A stretch of DNA of 64,000 bases from Viscum album. Lineage: Eukaryota; Streptophyta; Magnoliopsida; Santalales; Viscaceae. Positions 11,635 through 22,878 of the stretch are shown piece by piece. Location of the stretch: contig OY728128.1 of NCBI GenBank assembly GCA_963277665.1, forward strand, positions 1,350,682,356-1,350,746,355, written 5' to 3'. The stretch's first letter is position 1. Each line of letters begins with the position of its first letter. Under the pieces are notes generated by a model. It searched no databases. It was not told the origin of the DNA and saw only the letters and a list, made by a program, of their open reading frames with translations. Made by a program: the position numbers and the translations under genes.

Positions 11635-12378
11635 TGAACCTTGTTTTGTTAGTTGTTTTATCTCACCATTCATAAAAGGATAATAACTTATAGATGGATA
11701 ATGAACCAGTTTCTAATGAAATTTTGGAATTGCATGAGAATAACCATGAAATTAATGAAGTAATGTGAGAAAACCCTTTGTTAAACCTAAAATTTATAGT
11801 GTCTGTTGAATATGGAATTGACGCTATAAGAGCTAGTGTGCTTGCTATGTTTTCCTTTCATAATGTGTAGAGATGTTGTGGGAAATAGTCCAGTGATGGT
11901 GGTGATCGGGTTCGAATGTGGAATGTATTGGGCAGCGAAGCTATGGTTGGTTAGTTAGGATGTGATTAGGCCTAATGTGCGATAGTTGAATTGTGGTTGT
12001 TTTAGTGAGATGGTTGGGTTGTGGATATGTCTTAGCATGAGATTTGATGATTTTTTGTGTGAGGTGGATGGGTTATTATGTGGTGTGTTGGTGTAGTTTC
12101 TCGGTACCGGTGGAATAAAGTGTTAACAATGAAATTGAAATGGTGTGGGTTGGAAATTAAATAATTGTGGACTGAAATCAATGTGTGGTAATTGGATTAA
12201 TGAATGAATTTATTAATGAATTTGTGGAATTTAATGGTAAGTGATGGTTAGAGTGGTTTTTCATAAATATGAAATAAATTGGATTACTAAATGGAAGTTG
12301 GTTGATAACTAGTAAATCTAAAAATTGGTTAACCTGAAAAAGGAAGATGAAATGTGTCTTATGTGTGGCTAGGTTGTG
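11635..12378. other. GT-rich flank of the copia insertion, probably an older LTR
   Basis: GT-rich sequence without coding potential. It appears to continue at 20778 beyond the copia element, both sides being of the same GTGG/TGGTG-rich type, so the copia probably landed in an older gypsy-like LTR. I see no gene. Confidence 0.35.
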
Positions 12379-12383
12379 TGGTG
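12379..12383. repeat. target site duplication, left copy (TGGTG)
   Basis: TGGTG directly precedes the TGTAAG start of the 5' LTR. The same five bases follow the CA end of the 3' LTR at 20773-20777, as expected for copia integration. Confidence 0.75.
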
Positions 12384-14233
12384 TGTAAGTGTTGGTGTCC
12401 TAAGAACCAACTGTTTTGTACTTTGATTACATGAATGTTCACTTATTATATATTGTTCATTGTTCTGCATGACTATAATATAATAATGTCCGGGAATATT
12501 TGTTGCATTAATAAGGTTATGGAAGATCCCCACTATGATGAGAACCTTGAAATACTATAACAATATTCTTAAATAAAATTCTGTGGTTGGATGACATACT
12601 ATACAGACCTTCATGCATGAGTACTCATAAGAAGACAAGACTCTCTCTCATGGAGTTCGCACTTGGTAATCTCCAAGATGGGAGATTATGAGAACAGACC
12701 CACCAGTAGTAATTCTGCATGTCTTGGTGTCATCGGATATTACTATCTGCGAATGTGTGTAATGGTCCTTAGACTGGAAGATTATCATTAACTCATGTCA
12801 TGACTTGCGCACTTAGATTTACTGACGAAAACCATCACGCAGACAGTTGGCGGGAAGTAGGGTATGTTGTGTGCGTCATGAGTGACATGTTGTTAATGGA
12901 TAAGTCGAGGAATGATTTGTCCCTTCCATTTATGGAAGTTGATATCTCGGCCCTTTGATTGAAATAGAACTGTCACATTAAATTCCATGGCCATGGTGTA
13001 AATGATGAGTTTATTTCAGGTAGTCAAAGAATGATAGATCAAGCATATAGGTTTATGACACTGCCATGAAACCTGCTTGATGAGATATCGAGACAAAGGG
13101 ATTAAATTACACAGTAAGCGTTCGTATGAGGTGATACGTCAATGCGGTGTCAACTTCTTTCTCTTGGGTGCCTTGACCCTTTGCTAGACAGTAATCTTGG
13201 ACTTTAGGCAAGCCCGCCTAATGCCAACGAGAAAGAGGCCTAGAGGGTCACACACTAAGTGTATTCATCCAGAGGATCTTCTCTTTCTGTCTATACAACA
13301 TGGGATTACACGGCGTGTAATTAAAACTACATGTTGTGTACTTAGGTTCAACGAACCGGCACTGGTTCTCCAAACCACACCGTGTGAATTGATTATGCCT
13401 AAGTATTAATCATGCTGTGTTGACCAGATTTGAACAGCGCGTGGAAACCGGAATACATGGCGTGTATGTTGGATCAACACGTCGTGTAGTCCATTCCGGC
13501 CCAGGTGAAACCATGTACAATGATAAGCCGCGTACCGTGTACATGGTATCACCAGGCCGGTTACCACGTAACAAGGAAGTACACGCCGTGTATGATTTAT
13601 CTACATGTCGTGTACTCCAAAATTTCCAAAGTACAGAAAACACACCAAAGCCCCCGGCGTGTACTTTGGATAAAAGGTGAAAAGAAATACACACCGTGTA
13701 ATTATAAACTACACGCCGTGTACTTTCCAGAAATGGAATTTCACTGAGTTTCATCCAAAGTAAAAAGACTCGTACAAGGAATATAGATGAGAATAATCTC
13801 AAGGAAATTCAGAAATGAATTTAAGATAAAGAATTGATTAATTATAAGATCGTAATTAATTGAATTCGAGTGCATCTTATATTAAATGAAAGAACGATTA
13901 AAAGAATTTTAATTCTAAATATGTGTAAATGTCGTTGCATGATATGGATGATCATGAGCTAGACCAAAGACCCTTTGTATGTGTATGGTTTCATTTAAAT
14001 TTATTTAATTTAAATTTGTTGGCCTGTGAGCCTTCTTCCAATAAAATGTAGGGCCTGTGTGCCCATGGTTTCTTTAATGTAAACCCATGTAATAGAGGAT
14101 CTCCCAAGACAGAGGAGATGGTTCAAATCCTAAAGCCGAGGAAAAACCGACGCAAGAAGATACAAAGGTGGACAGGTGAGAGCTGCAAAACACGAACCAA
14201 CAGGTTCAAGGTGTTTTCCCTAGGTCAGGGTTA
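12384..14233 (+). repeat. 5' LTR of the copia element, chimeric
   Basis: Starts TGTAAG. Positions 12384-13267 match 18939-19822 of the 3' LTR with few differences and no net length change. After GTATTCA the two LTRs are unalignable by eye. The divergent part (13268-14233) has many TACACG-N-CGTGTA palindromes (exact or one-off at 13307-13319, 13580-13592, 13688-13700, 13710-13722). Long open frames on both strands at 13410-13802 are by-products of these palindromes. The right end is placed just before a PBS-like site. Confidence 0.65.
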
Positions 14234-14246
14234 GCTTATCAAAACC
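14234..14246 (+). other. degraded primer binding site candidate
   Basis: GCTTATCAAAACC resembles TGGTATCAGAGCC (initiator Met), with TATCA intact and several mismatches. Its position between the LTR and the leader is right. The assignment rests mainly on position. Confidence 0.35.
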
Positions 14247-15050
14247 GCTAGATAAGCTAACCAATAGAAGCTCATGATCATTCCATCTTATTTTATTTTT
14301 GTTTGATTGCATGGTTTATTTATTATGTATGTGTTGTCGCGATCACATAATTAATAAAATGAACAAGCATGCAAAGATGGAATAAAATAAAAACCGGACT
14401 ATGCGTAAACATTATCAGAACATGGTTAATCACTTAAGCAAGCATCACTTAATATTAACAAGCATGTGATAATGCGAAACTACGCATAAAGGACTAAAAT
14501 CCCTCAATACCATATTAAGTCAGACCAAGCCTTCTGTTACCTGATTAATGGAAAGACTCAATAAAACTATGTGTTTGACCAACCCTTGTTGGGACACTTA
14601 CTTTTATAAAGGAAGCCCTTATGAAAGGTTTTGGGTTGAATTAACCATATTACATCAAGAGAAGTAGCCCTTGCTAGACTTGGTGTAATATTGGAGGTGA
14701 GAGTTGAGGAAATCCAAGTCAGGATTTCAGGACTGGGGAGTCCACTCAACAGATCAAGGAACTGTAAGCTCACAGTTGGCAAAGACCTGCCTACCTAAAT
14801 ACCTTCAAATATCTTGACCAACCCTTGTTGGGGTTATGCGAAGGGGAATATGGATCCTTGCCACTAGAATGCCAAAGAAACTGGACATTCCAATCTCAAT
14901 GGTGAGGGCCATTGGGACTTGATAAAATAGTGGGAGAATTAATTAATTCATTTATTATTTCTCATAAAAATGTAATCAAGAAAGTACTGATAAATATGCC
15001 TTTTTAATTTGTAGAATCTAAATGACAAACTCATCAACTATATTTTCTCT
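14247..15050 (+). other. 5' leader of the copia element
   Basis: Untranslated leader between the PBS and gag. It contains two copies of TTGACCAACCCTTGTTGGG about 240 bp apart (14574 and 14815), each with the small inverted repeat CCAAC/GTTGG. No coding sequence is convincing here. Confidence 0.5.
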
Positions 15051-16139
15051 GCGATAAATACTGGATAAAGACAATATCCTCACCGGCGGTAACTTTCAGG
15101 AATGGTTTAGGCGCCTTCGGGTTTTCCTACGCCATGAACAAAAGTTTTATGTTCTGGAGTCCTCACTTCCTGATTCTCCTGCCCCAGGGGCGAGTGATGA
15201 AGATTTCCTGGTCTATGATCAACATTTGAATGATGCTCTCGACGTTCAATGTTTGATGCTATCATCGATGTCTAGTGATCTCATGAAGTCTCATGAAGAC
15301 ATGGATGCCTATAGCATGCTCGAGCACCTCTGTGGTCTATAACAGGAGAGGGAAAGATAGGAAAGATTTGAGATCTCCAAGGCTCTATTTCAGACAAGCT
15401 TGGAAAGGGTGCCCCAGCCGGGCCTCATGTAGTCAAGCGCATTGGCTACATTGAGCGCTTGGAGGTTATGGGGTTTAAACTCCCCGAAGAACTAGGTACC
15501 GATCTCATTCTTGCATCACTCCCCCAGAGCTTCTCAAACTTTATTGTGAACTTCAATATGAACAACATTGAGAAGTCTCTGGCTGATCTTCTTATCCTCA
15601 TTCGCCAAGTGGACAATGACATGAAGTGTGAAAATCCTTTTATCCTCATGGTGAATAAAAGTAAAGGGAAGGCAAAGAGATTTAAGCCCAAAGCTTCTTC
15701 AAGACCTTCCAAGAAAAGTAAGATCAAGGGGGATTCAAGGGAACAGGATGCTATTTGTTTCGCATGTGGCAAGAAGGACCACTGGAAGAAAAACTGCACC
15801 CATCCAAGGAAGCAAGGGGAAGATTCAGGTGCGTTTGTTATCAAATGTAATCTATCTATTTCTACTAATTGGGTATTAGATACTGCTTTTGGTGCTCACA
15901 TCTGTATCCAAATACAGGAACTAAGTAGATTTAAGAAGATTGATCGAGGGGAGGTAGATCTACGAGTAGCCAACGGAGCCAGACTTGCTGTTGTAGCTGT
16001 CGGAGACTACCACCTCACGTTGCCAACTGGAATGATCTTGGTGTTAAAGGGTTGTTATTATATGCCTTCTATTACTAAAAACATTATTTCAGTATCTAGA
16101 TTATATACTGATGGATTCATGTTCAAGTTTGGAAATTAA
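15050..16139 (+). pseudogene. copia gag and aspartic protease
   Basis: Gag begins in the frame reading LTGGNFQEWFRRLRVFLRHE (from about 15077), the plant copia gag opening, and continues through LDVQCLMLSSMSSDLMKSHEDMDAY. A TAA and a shift occur around 15340-15440. From 15459 the frame is open for 226 codons: ELGTDLILASLPQSF, a CCHC knuckle C-F-A-C-G-K-K-D-H-W-K-K-N-C (about 15757-15798), then the protease WVLDTAFGAHIC (family WVLDTGxGSHIC), in which the Gly after Asp-Thr is replaced by Ala. It ends at a stop at 16137, before the integrase. Confidence 0.85.
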
Positions 16140-17088
16140 TGTTGCTACTTTTATAAAGATAGCATTTGTTTTGTTAGGGCACATTTATATAACGGCCTTT
16201 ATGTGTTAGACTACACAATCCAAGTAATGGAAATAGATGACAAAGTAAATTCACATGACTCATACCACACCCAACTTTGGCATCACCGGCTAGGTCATGT
16301 CAATGAGAAACGTTTGACAAAACTACATCAAGATGGGTATTTAGATTCTTTCGAACTAAAACCACTTGGTGTATGTCATGCGTGTCTACAAGGAAAAATG
16401 ACCAAATCCCCATTTAGTGGGAAAGGTGAAAGAGATAAAGAGATTCTAGAATTAGTTCACACAGATGTGTGTGGGCCATTTCCAGTTGAGGCAAGGGGTG
16501 GGTTCTCATACTTCATAACTTTTACTGATGATTTTAGTAGATATGGATATATCTACTTAATGAGGTATAAGTCAGATTATTTTGATCAGTTCAAAGAATA
16601 CAAGAATGAAGTTGAGAACCAGCTTGGTAAGAAGATTAAGAAACACCGCTCAGACAGAGGATGAGAATATCTTAATCAGGACTTCATTGATTTTTTACGG
16701 GAGTTTGGGATTCTATCTCAGCTCACTCCTCCTTAAACGCCACAGTGGAATGGTGTAAGCGAAAGGAGGAACCGCACCCTGTTGGATATGGTGAGATCAA
16801 TGATGAGTCATGTGAGTCTTCCATTATCCTTTTGGGGATATGCATTACAAACAGCAGCACACATACTAAACTAAGTACCAACTAAATCGATAAATGGTAT
16901 TCCATATGAGTTATGGAGTGGACGCAAATCCATGTTATCAAATTTACATGTGTGGGGTAGAGAAACATTTGTTAAGGCCTATTTAGGTAACAAACTTGCA
17001 CCCCAAGGCACAAAGTGTATCTTTATAGGATATCCCAAGGAAACAAGGGGATATTACCTATACAACCCCTCAGAAAAAAAAGGTTACA
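16140..17088 (+). pseudogene. copia integrase
   Basis: An HHCC finger (LWHHRLGHVNEKRL then VCHACLQGKM, 16276-16400) is followed by the catalytic core: Asp in ELVHTDVCGPF (16450-16480), Asp in FTDDFSRYGY and HRSDRG, and Glu in WNGVSERRNRTLLDM (16750-16790). The C-terminal part has KCIFIGYPKETRGYYLYNPS (about 17010-17070). In-frame stops fall at 16663 (TGA right after SDRG), near 16735 and near 16875. A run of A at 17077-17083 shifts the frame into the RT. Confidence 0.85.
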
Positions 17089-18925
17089 GTGGCAAGACAC
17101 ACCATATTCCTTAAGAGGGAGCACATCTCCAAAAGAGATAGTGGGAGCGAGATAGACTTCGATGAAGTTGAGGCTCAAGATACACAGGAGTTGGTACAAG
17201 AACAGATTCCACAAAGCCCCGTGGAAGAACAATCTGTTCCAGAGACACAAGAACTGCATAGGAGCACGAGAGAGGTGAGAGAACCAGAACGATATATTTT
17301 TCTTGTCACCGAGGATGGTGACTCATTATTGGTTGACAATGATGATCCTCTTACCTACAAGGAATTAGTTGAAGGCACAGACGTTGCCAAGTGGCAAGAA
17401 GCCATGAATTCTGAAATAGATTCCATGTACCCAAACCAAGTCTGGATTTTGGTAGATCCTCCAGTTGATGTAAAGCCTATTGGTAATAAATGGGTATTCA
17501 ATAATAAACTGGACATGGAGGGGCAAGTCAGCACCTACAAGGCACAACTGGTTGCAAAAGGTTTTAGACAGTGTCAAGGAATTGACTATGATGAAACCTT
17601 TTCCCCGGTTGTGATGCTGAAATCCATCAGAATCCTATTGTCCATTGTCGCTTACCATGACTATGAAATTTGGAAAATGGATGTCAAAATATAATTCCTT
17701 AATGGGAACCTCCAGGAAGATGTCTACATGACACAACCTGAAGGTTTTGTGACTCCAAAGGATGCCAACAAGGTATGCAAGTTGCAGAAATCCATTTATG
17801 GATTAAAGCAAGCATCAAGGTCATGGAACATTAGTTTTGATGAAGCTGACACAGAATTTGGCTTTTTTAATAACGAATGTGAGCCTTGTGTCTACAAAAG
17901 GTTTAGTGGAAGTGCATATGTTTTTCTAATTGTATATGTTGATGACTTATTACTAATTGGAAATGAAGTACCTGTCTTACAGTCAGTTAAGGCATTGTTG
18001 CATAAATGATTCTCCATGAAAGACTTGGGCAAGGCAGCATATATTCTTGGAATCAAGATCCATCGTGATAGATCTAAGAGAATGTTGAGCCTGAGTCAAA
18101 GTACATACATTGACAAGATACTAAAGAGGTTCAGTATGGAATAGTCCAAGAGGGTATTTTTTCCAGTGTCACATGGCATTCATCTTTCCAAGAAAATGTG
18201 TCCTCAGACACATGAGGAAAGAAAGAGAATGGAAAGGATCCCTTACGCATCCGTGATTGGGTCAGTCATGTATGTTATTCTATGTACGAGGCTAGATGTT
18301 GCTTACGCATTAAGTGTGGTAGGCAGATATCAAGATGGTCCAGGAGACCGCCATTGGATGGTAGTCAAGACTATCCTTAAGTATCTGAGGTGTAATAAGG
18401 ATATGTTCCTAGTTTATGGAGGAGATGAGGAACAAGTCATCATAGGACATGTAGATTCTAGTTTCCAGACTGATCAAGATGACATGAAGTCGCAGACTGG
18501 ATACATCTTCAGTTTGAATGGAGGTGTAGTGAGCTGGAAGAGCTCAAAGCAAAGTGTGGTGGAAGATTCTACAGTGGAGTCTGAGTATATCGCAGCTTCT
18601 AAGTCAGCTAAAGAAGCAGTATGGATGTGAAGCTTCATCCAAGAGCTGGATGTTGTACCGAGCAGTAAAGATCCTATCACACTCTATTGTGATAATACTG
18701 CAGCGGTAGAACTTGCAAAAGAGCCAAGGTCACATCAGCGGACAAAGCACATACTTCGGAAGTATCATCTCTTGAGGGATTTTTCTCAGAGAGGTGAAGT
18801 TGCAGTGAGCAGTATTTCCACAGAAGACAGTGTGGTAGACCCCTTGACTAAAGCCTTAACTCAGCAGAAACATGATCATCATGTGAGGTCTAGCGGACTA
18901 AAAGTCATAGGCAGTTGGCTCTAGT
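17089..18925 (+). pseudogene. copia reverse transcriptase and RNase H
   Basis: An acidic linker (17100-17280) leads into WQEAMNSEIDSMYPNQVW, VSTYKAQLVAKGFRQ and IDYDETFSPVV (17390-17615). Then come CKLQKSIYGLKQASRSW (17778-17826) and the intact catalytic YVDD (about 17935-17946). RNase H follows with GHVDSSF (18448), QTGYIFSLNGGVVSWKSSKQ (18495-18555), STVESEYIAAS (18570-18602) and LYCDNTAAVELAKEP (18682-18727). Stops interrupt at 17692 (TAA), 18007 (TGA), about 18142 (TAG) and 18628 (TGA). RT residues look conserved, so decay is recent. Confidence 0.85.
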
Positions 18926-18927
18926 CC

Positions 18928-18936
18928 AAGTGGGAG
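18928..18936 (+). other. polypurine tract
   Basis: AAGTGGGAG ends two bases before the TGTAAG of the 3' LTR, the usual place and form for a copia PPT. Confidence 0.6.
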
Positions 18937-18938
18937 TT

Positions 18939-20772
18939 TGTAAGGGTTGGTGCCTTGAGAACCAACTGTTTTGTACTTTGATTACATGAATGTTCACTTA
19001 TTATATATTGTTCATTGTTCTGCATGACTATAATATAATAATATCCTGGAATATTTGTTTCATTAATAAGGTCATGGCAGATCCCCACTATGATGAGAAC
19101 CTTGAAATGCTATAACAATATTCTTAAATAAATTTTTGCAGCTGGATGACATACTATACAGACTGTCATGTGCGAGTACTCGTAAGAAGTCGAGACTCTC
19201 TCTCATGGAGTTCGCACTTGGTAATCTCCAAGATGGGAGATTATGAGAACAGACCCGCCAGTAGTAATTCTGCATGTCTTGGTGTCATCGGATATTACTA
19301 TCTGCGAATGTGTGTAATGGTCCTTAAACTGGAAGATTATCATTAACTCATGTCATAACTCGCGCACTTAGATTTACTGATGAAAACCATCATGCAGACA
19401 GTTGGCGGGAAGTAGGGTACGTTGGGTGCATCATGAGTGACATGTTGTTAATGGATAATTCGAGGAAGTATTTGTCCCTTCCATTTATGGAAGTTGATAT
19501 CTCGGCCCTTTGATTGAAATAGAACTGTCACATTAAATTCCATGGCCATAGTGTAAACGACGACTTTATTTTAGGTAGTCAAAGAACGACGGATCAAGCA
19601 TATAGGTTTATGACACTGCCATGAAACCCGCTTGATGAGATATCGAGACAAAGGGATTAAATTACACAGTAAGCGTTCGTATGAGGTGATACGTCAATGC
19701 GGTGTCAACTTCTTTCTCTTGGGTGCCTTGACCCGTTGCTAGACAGTAATCATGGACTTTAGGCAAACCCGCCTAATGCCAACGAGAAAGAGGCCTAGAG
19801 GGTCACACACTAAGTGTATTCAAGTATCTCAAGTAAAATAAAGGTTATTCCCGTACGTGGTTTAATAATTATTCAAGGAATCCTAAATTGTTTTAATGTT
19901 GGAGGAAGAATAAAATGAAAACAAGTATACGTTGTGTATTAATTATTACACGTCGTGTAGTTTTTATTTTGAAAACAATTACACGCCGTGTACATTTAAT
20001 GTACACGCCGTGTATTTATTATTACACACCGTGTAGTTTTTCCAGTCAGGATTTTGAGGATATAATATTGTTTTATTAAATGATATTTATTATAATCAGC
20101 GTGAGCGCATGTCAAGTAATTAATTATTCGACATGGGGGTTTTCAATAAGAGTTAATGAAATAAATGAAATGCATAACGCGTTTATTTATTGTCATAACT
20201 CTACAACCTCAAACTCGATTATAAATATACTCACAACCCAAACTCTTTTCCAACACAAGAGAATCGTTGTGTACAACAATTCTGGAGAATTCTTTTAAGC
20301 TCGAAAGAACCTCTTCCTCCAAGAACGCTCTCAAGACCGAGAGAGATCCTCTTCCATCAGATCAAGATGATCTAAGGTGGAAAACACAAGAAAAGTTTTC
20401 TCCACGCTAGCACCCGGAGACTCCTTTGGCGACGTCCCGAGATACGAGGTACACATGTGGATCACCGCTAGAGGAATTCTACACTTGGATTCTGCGACGC
20501 AATGACAAATCACATCAGAACGTGATCAAGAACATCAACGAAGAAAGAACACCCAAAAGGTATTTCTTTTCAATTGATTAAATTAATTATAATCAACCTG
20601 CAACGATCCTACTTTGTGGTTCTGGGAATTTCCTTTTCTTTGTCCATTTCTGTGATTCTATCCATGGAGACTAGCGTTTAACGTCGTATTGATCCCGAAT
20701 TGATCGTTGTTAATGACAAAAATCCAAGTGGGCACATCCACCCACGCGCTTCCGCTACGCCCGGAACCTTCA
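18939..20772 (+). repeat. 3' LTR of the copia element
   Basis: 1834 bp, TGTAAG...TTCA. The first 884 bp match the 5' LTR. The remaining U3 has five TACACG-N-CGTGTA-type palindromes (19926-19938, 19947-19959, 19980-19992, 20002-20014, 20023-20035), then a TATA box (ATTATAAATATAC, about 20218-20230) and a transcribed part ending CTTCCGCTACGCCCGG-AACCTTCA. Confidence 0.8.
20218..20230 (+). promoter_or_regulatory. LTR TATA box
   Basis: ATTATAAATATAC lies about 185 bp downstream of the last TACACACCGTGTA palindrome, with a CAACAC-rich start-site region after it. Confidence 0.45.
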
Positions 20773-20777
20773 TGGTG

Positions 20778-22100
20778 TGTTGCATTAGTGGTGGTAGCAG
20801 TTGATGGCATAGGTCTTGAGATATTATGGTGGTATTGTGGGATGTGCTAGTGGAGTTAGATGTGAACCTATAGGTTGGATATGGTGTGTTATCTATTTTC
20901 TTGTATTTTCATTTTATTTATAAATGATCCCCACCTGAGTTGGATAACCTTACCAACACCCAAACATTTTGGGTTTTAAGTTTTTTCCCCAACATCCAAG
21001 TTGGTGGTGAGACATATGGTTAGCTACACCATCTTCCACACTCTTCCTTTGATGGTAGTGATGATGACAGGTGGTGTTGGAGATGCCTAGTGAAGATAAC
21101 GGCTAGTGTTAGAGATGCTTAGTGGTGATGTTGGTCAGTGTTGGAGATGCTTAGTGATGATGATATATAGTGTTGGAGATGCTTAATGATAATGAGGATG
21201 TGATGTGTGGTGGGGGTCATGTGTGGCAGGAGAAGGGAACAAGGTTGATGTCTTTCACATTCATGATACCCTACTACCCTAGTTATGTGATAAGGTGGTG
21301 ATGTGTGAATATTAACTAATGCTAGCACAGGATGTTAGACCTTTCAAGGGTGGGGTGGGTAGGGATGTGTCTCATCCCGCATCATAGATGGATGGATATG
21401 CAATGCGATAGCAAGGAATGGGAGAACAAGGCATTCGACATTAGGGTGTGAGAGCAGAAAATCAGTGGGGAAGTGGTTGTAGGGCACCTTTGCTTATATT
21501 ATTTTGATGCTATGTTGTTATAATTGGATGTGTTATTTGGTGAGAGTGTCATGTTGAGGCTAGGATTGGATAGTTGACTTGTTTAGGTGCTTGTTGGTTC
21601 TGTTGTTTGTTCACTCGCACATTAATATACTCTTTTCACATATGAATGAGAGCCTTTGGATATGATCCTACTAAGTATACATGTTATGCTCACCCTATGT
21701 ATATATCATTGTTTTTCAAGTTTTTAGGATGACTTTGGGGATCGAGCTTGACACTACTAGCTTGGGTGTTGGAGCTATTGTCGAGTAGCTGTCGTGGGAT
21801 TGTCTTTTGGTACTTTACTTGGAGACCTTTATTTATTTTTGTTTGACATTGTTCATGCATTGAGTGATGGTTTTATATTGTTTTTACTTTATTCAATTGA
21901 ATTTTTTGGTACCTAACATTCCAACTCTTGATCCTACTTTTCTATTGAGGTTAATGTCTCTCATATGTGTGACCTTCTTTATACCTTCAATGTTAGTCGC
22001 TAACCTGGGGCCTACTGAAGGTGAGACTCAAATATCATTATCTCTCTTCTTTCATTGTCGGCTTGGAAGGGGAACCATTGGAGATAGGGGGTCGTGATAG
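20778..22100 (+). repeat. remnant of a gypsy-type LTR split by the copia insertion
   Basis: GT-rich DNA without genes. Near 21690-21740, the text TGCTCACCCTATGTATATAT followed by GTTTTTCAAGTTTTTAGG resembles the transcribed part of plant chromovirus LTRs, and GGGGGTCGTGA at 22086-22096 resembles their 3' end. Boundaries and family are uncertain. Confidence 0.35.
21074..21205 (+). repeat. 32-bp tandem repeat, about four units
   Basis: Units begin GTGTTGGAGATGCTTAGTGA and recur at about 21074, 21107, 21139 and 21171, with few substitutions between copies. The array is short and local. Confidence 0.7.
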
Positions 22101-22510
22101 ATACACCACTAATACAACTCTCATAAGTGGAGAATGTGCCACTGACATCAATCACTATGTGAAAAATATACCATTGTTACCAATCTACCAGTGGATGATG
22201 CACCACCAAGTCAACTCCCATGGGTGGATGTGACACTGCCAACATACCAAGGGTGGAAGATACACATCGCTAACTAGATTTGGGTGGATGTGGCACCACC
22301 AATACATCAACCTCATGGTGAATAATGGATTATCGCCTCAACTTGGGTGGATGAGACACCACCAATCCAAATCAGAGTGGATGATATACCACAAATCCAT
22401 CACACATGGTGGACAAGATACCATGAACATAACAAGGGTGGATGGTATACCACTAGGAATTCGTCATAGTGAATGGTTTATCACTTATAACAAATGCATA
22501 GAATTCACAA
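22100..22510 (+). repeat. about 31-bp tandem array with GTGG...CCAC hairpin units
   Basis: Some 12-13 degenerate units of 28-38 bp, each centred on a GTGGATGATACACCAC-like core (GTGG arm, 6-8 bp loop, CCAC arm) followed by an A/C-rich spacer ending in ATCAA or similar. Clear cores are near 22190, 22226, 22283, 22345, 22376, 22410 and 22437. The open frames across it are repeat artefacts. Confidence 0.7.
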
Positions 22511-22878
22511 TCGTTAATGCATAAAGGTTTATGATCTCAAACCACTAACCTGCTTAAAGTCTCATTCCTAGGTTAGTCTACCCTTAACCTATCACATTAA
22601 AGCCCTGACGTGAAATCTACTTTTTCTACTAGCGGATGGTCTAAGACACAACACAGGGTTCCTGGGGTCAAGTCTCAAGAATAAGTCACCCATTCTGGGT
22701 CCACATTCAGGTTTCCATGACACATCCTCAAGAAGAATAGTTGACGGTGACCATGGTGTTGATACCCATCACTCAAGGGACCTCTCACAGGTTTATCAGC
22801 TTTTATTTATACCATAGGCAGTGAAGTATTTCAATTTAAATCAAATTCTGGGGTATGAGCATAATGTGACTCTTCTCA
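22511..22878. other. flank of the giant element, no gene
   Basis: No coding signal. It probably belongs to the same older LTR as 47228-47745, the two being separated by the Tat insertion. On the minus strand a TATA-like GGTATAAATAAAAG lies at about 22805-22820. Confidence 0.35.

Larger units (their letters stand above)
12384..20772 (+). mobile_element. full-length Ty1/copia retrotransposon with target duplication
   Basis: Both ends begin TGTAAG and finish in CA within TGGTG duplications (12379-12383 and 20773-20777). Inside are a degraded PBS, gag, protease, integrase, RT and RNase H in copia order, and a PPT just before the 3' LTR. The coding region is nearly continuous, broken by about ten stops or shifts, so the insertion is younger than its neighbours but no longer autonomous. 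The LTRs are unusual: they match for 884 bp and then differ. Confidence 0.85.

Noticed and set aside
13410..13802. Long overlapping open frames on both strands (130 and 87 codons)
   Set aside because: They coincide with the TACACG/CGTGTA palindrome cluster of an LTR. Palindromic repeats keep both strands free of stops, and no domain is visible.
22100..22510. CRISPR-like array (repeats of about 31 bp)
   Set aside because: Units are degenerate, spacers are not unique inserts, and the context is a plant genome. It is a minisatellite.
22288..22524. Open frame of 78 codons in the hairpin minisatellite
   Set aside because: It follows the tandem repeat only, with no start context or family match.
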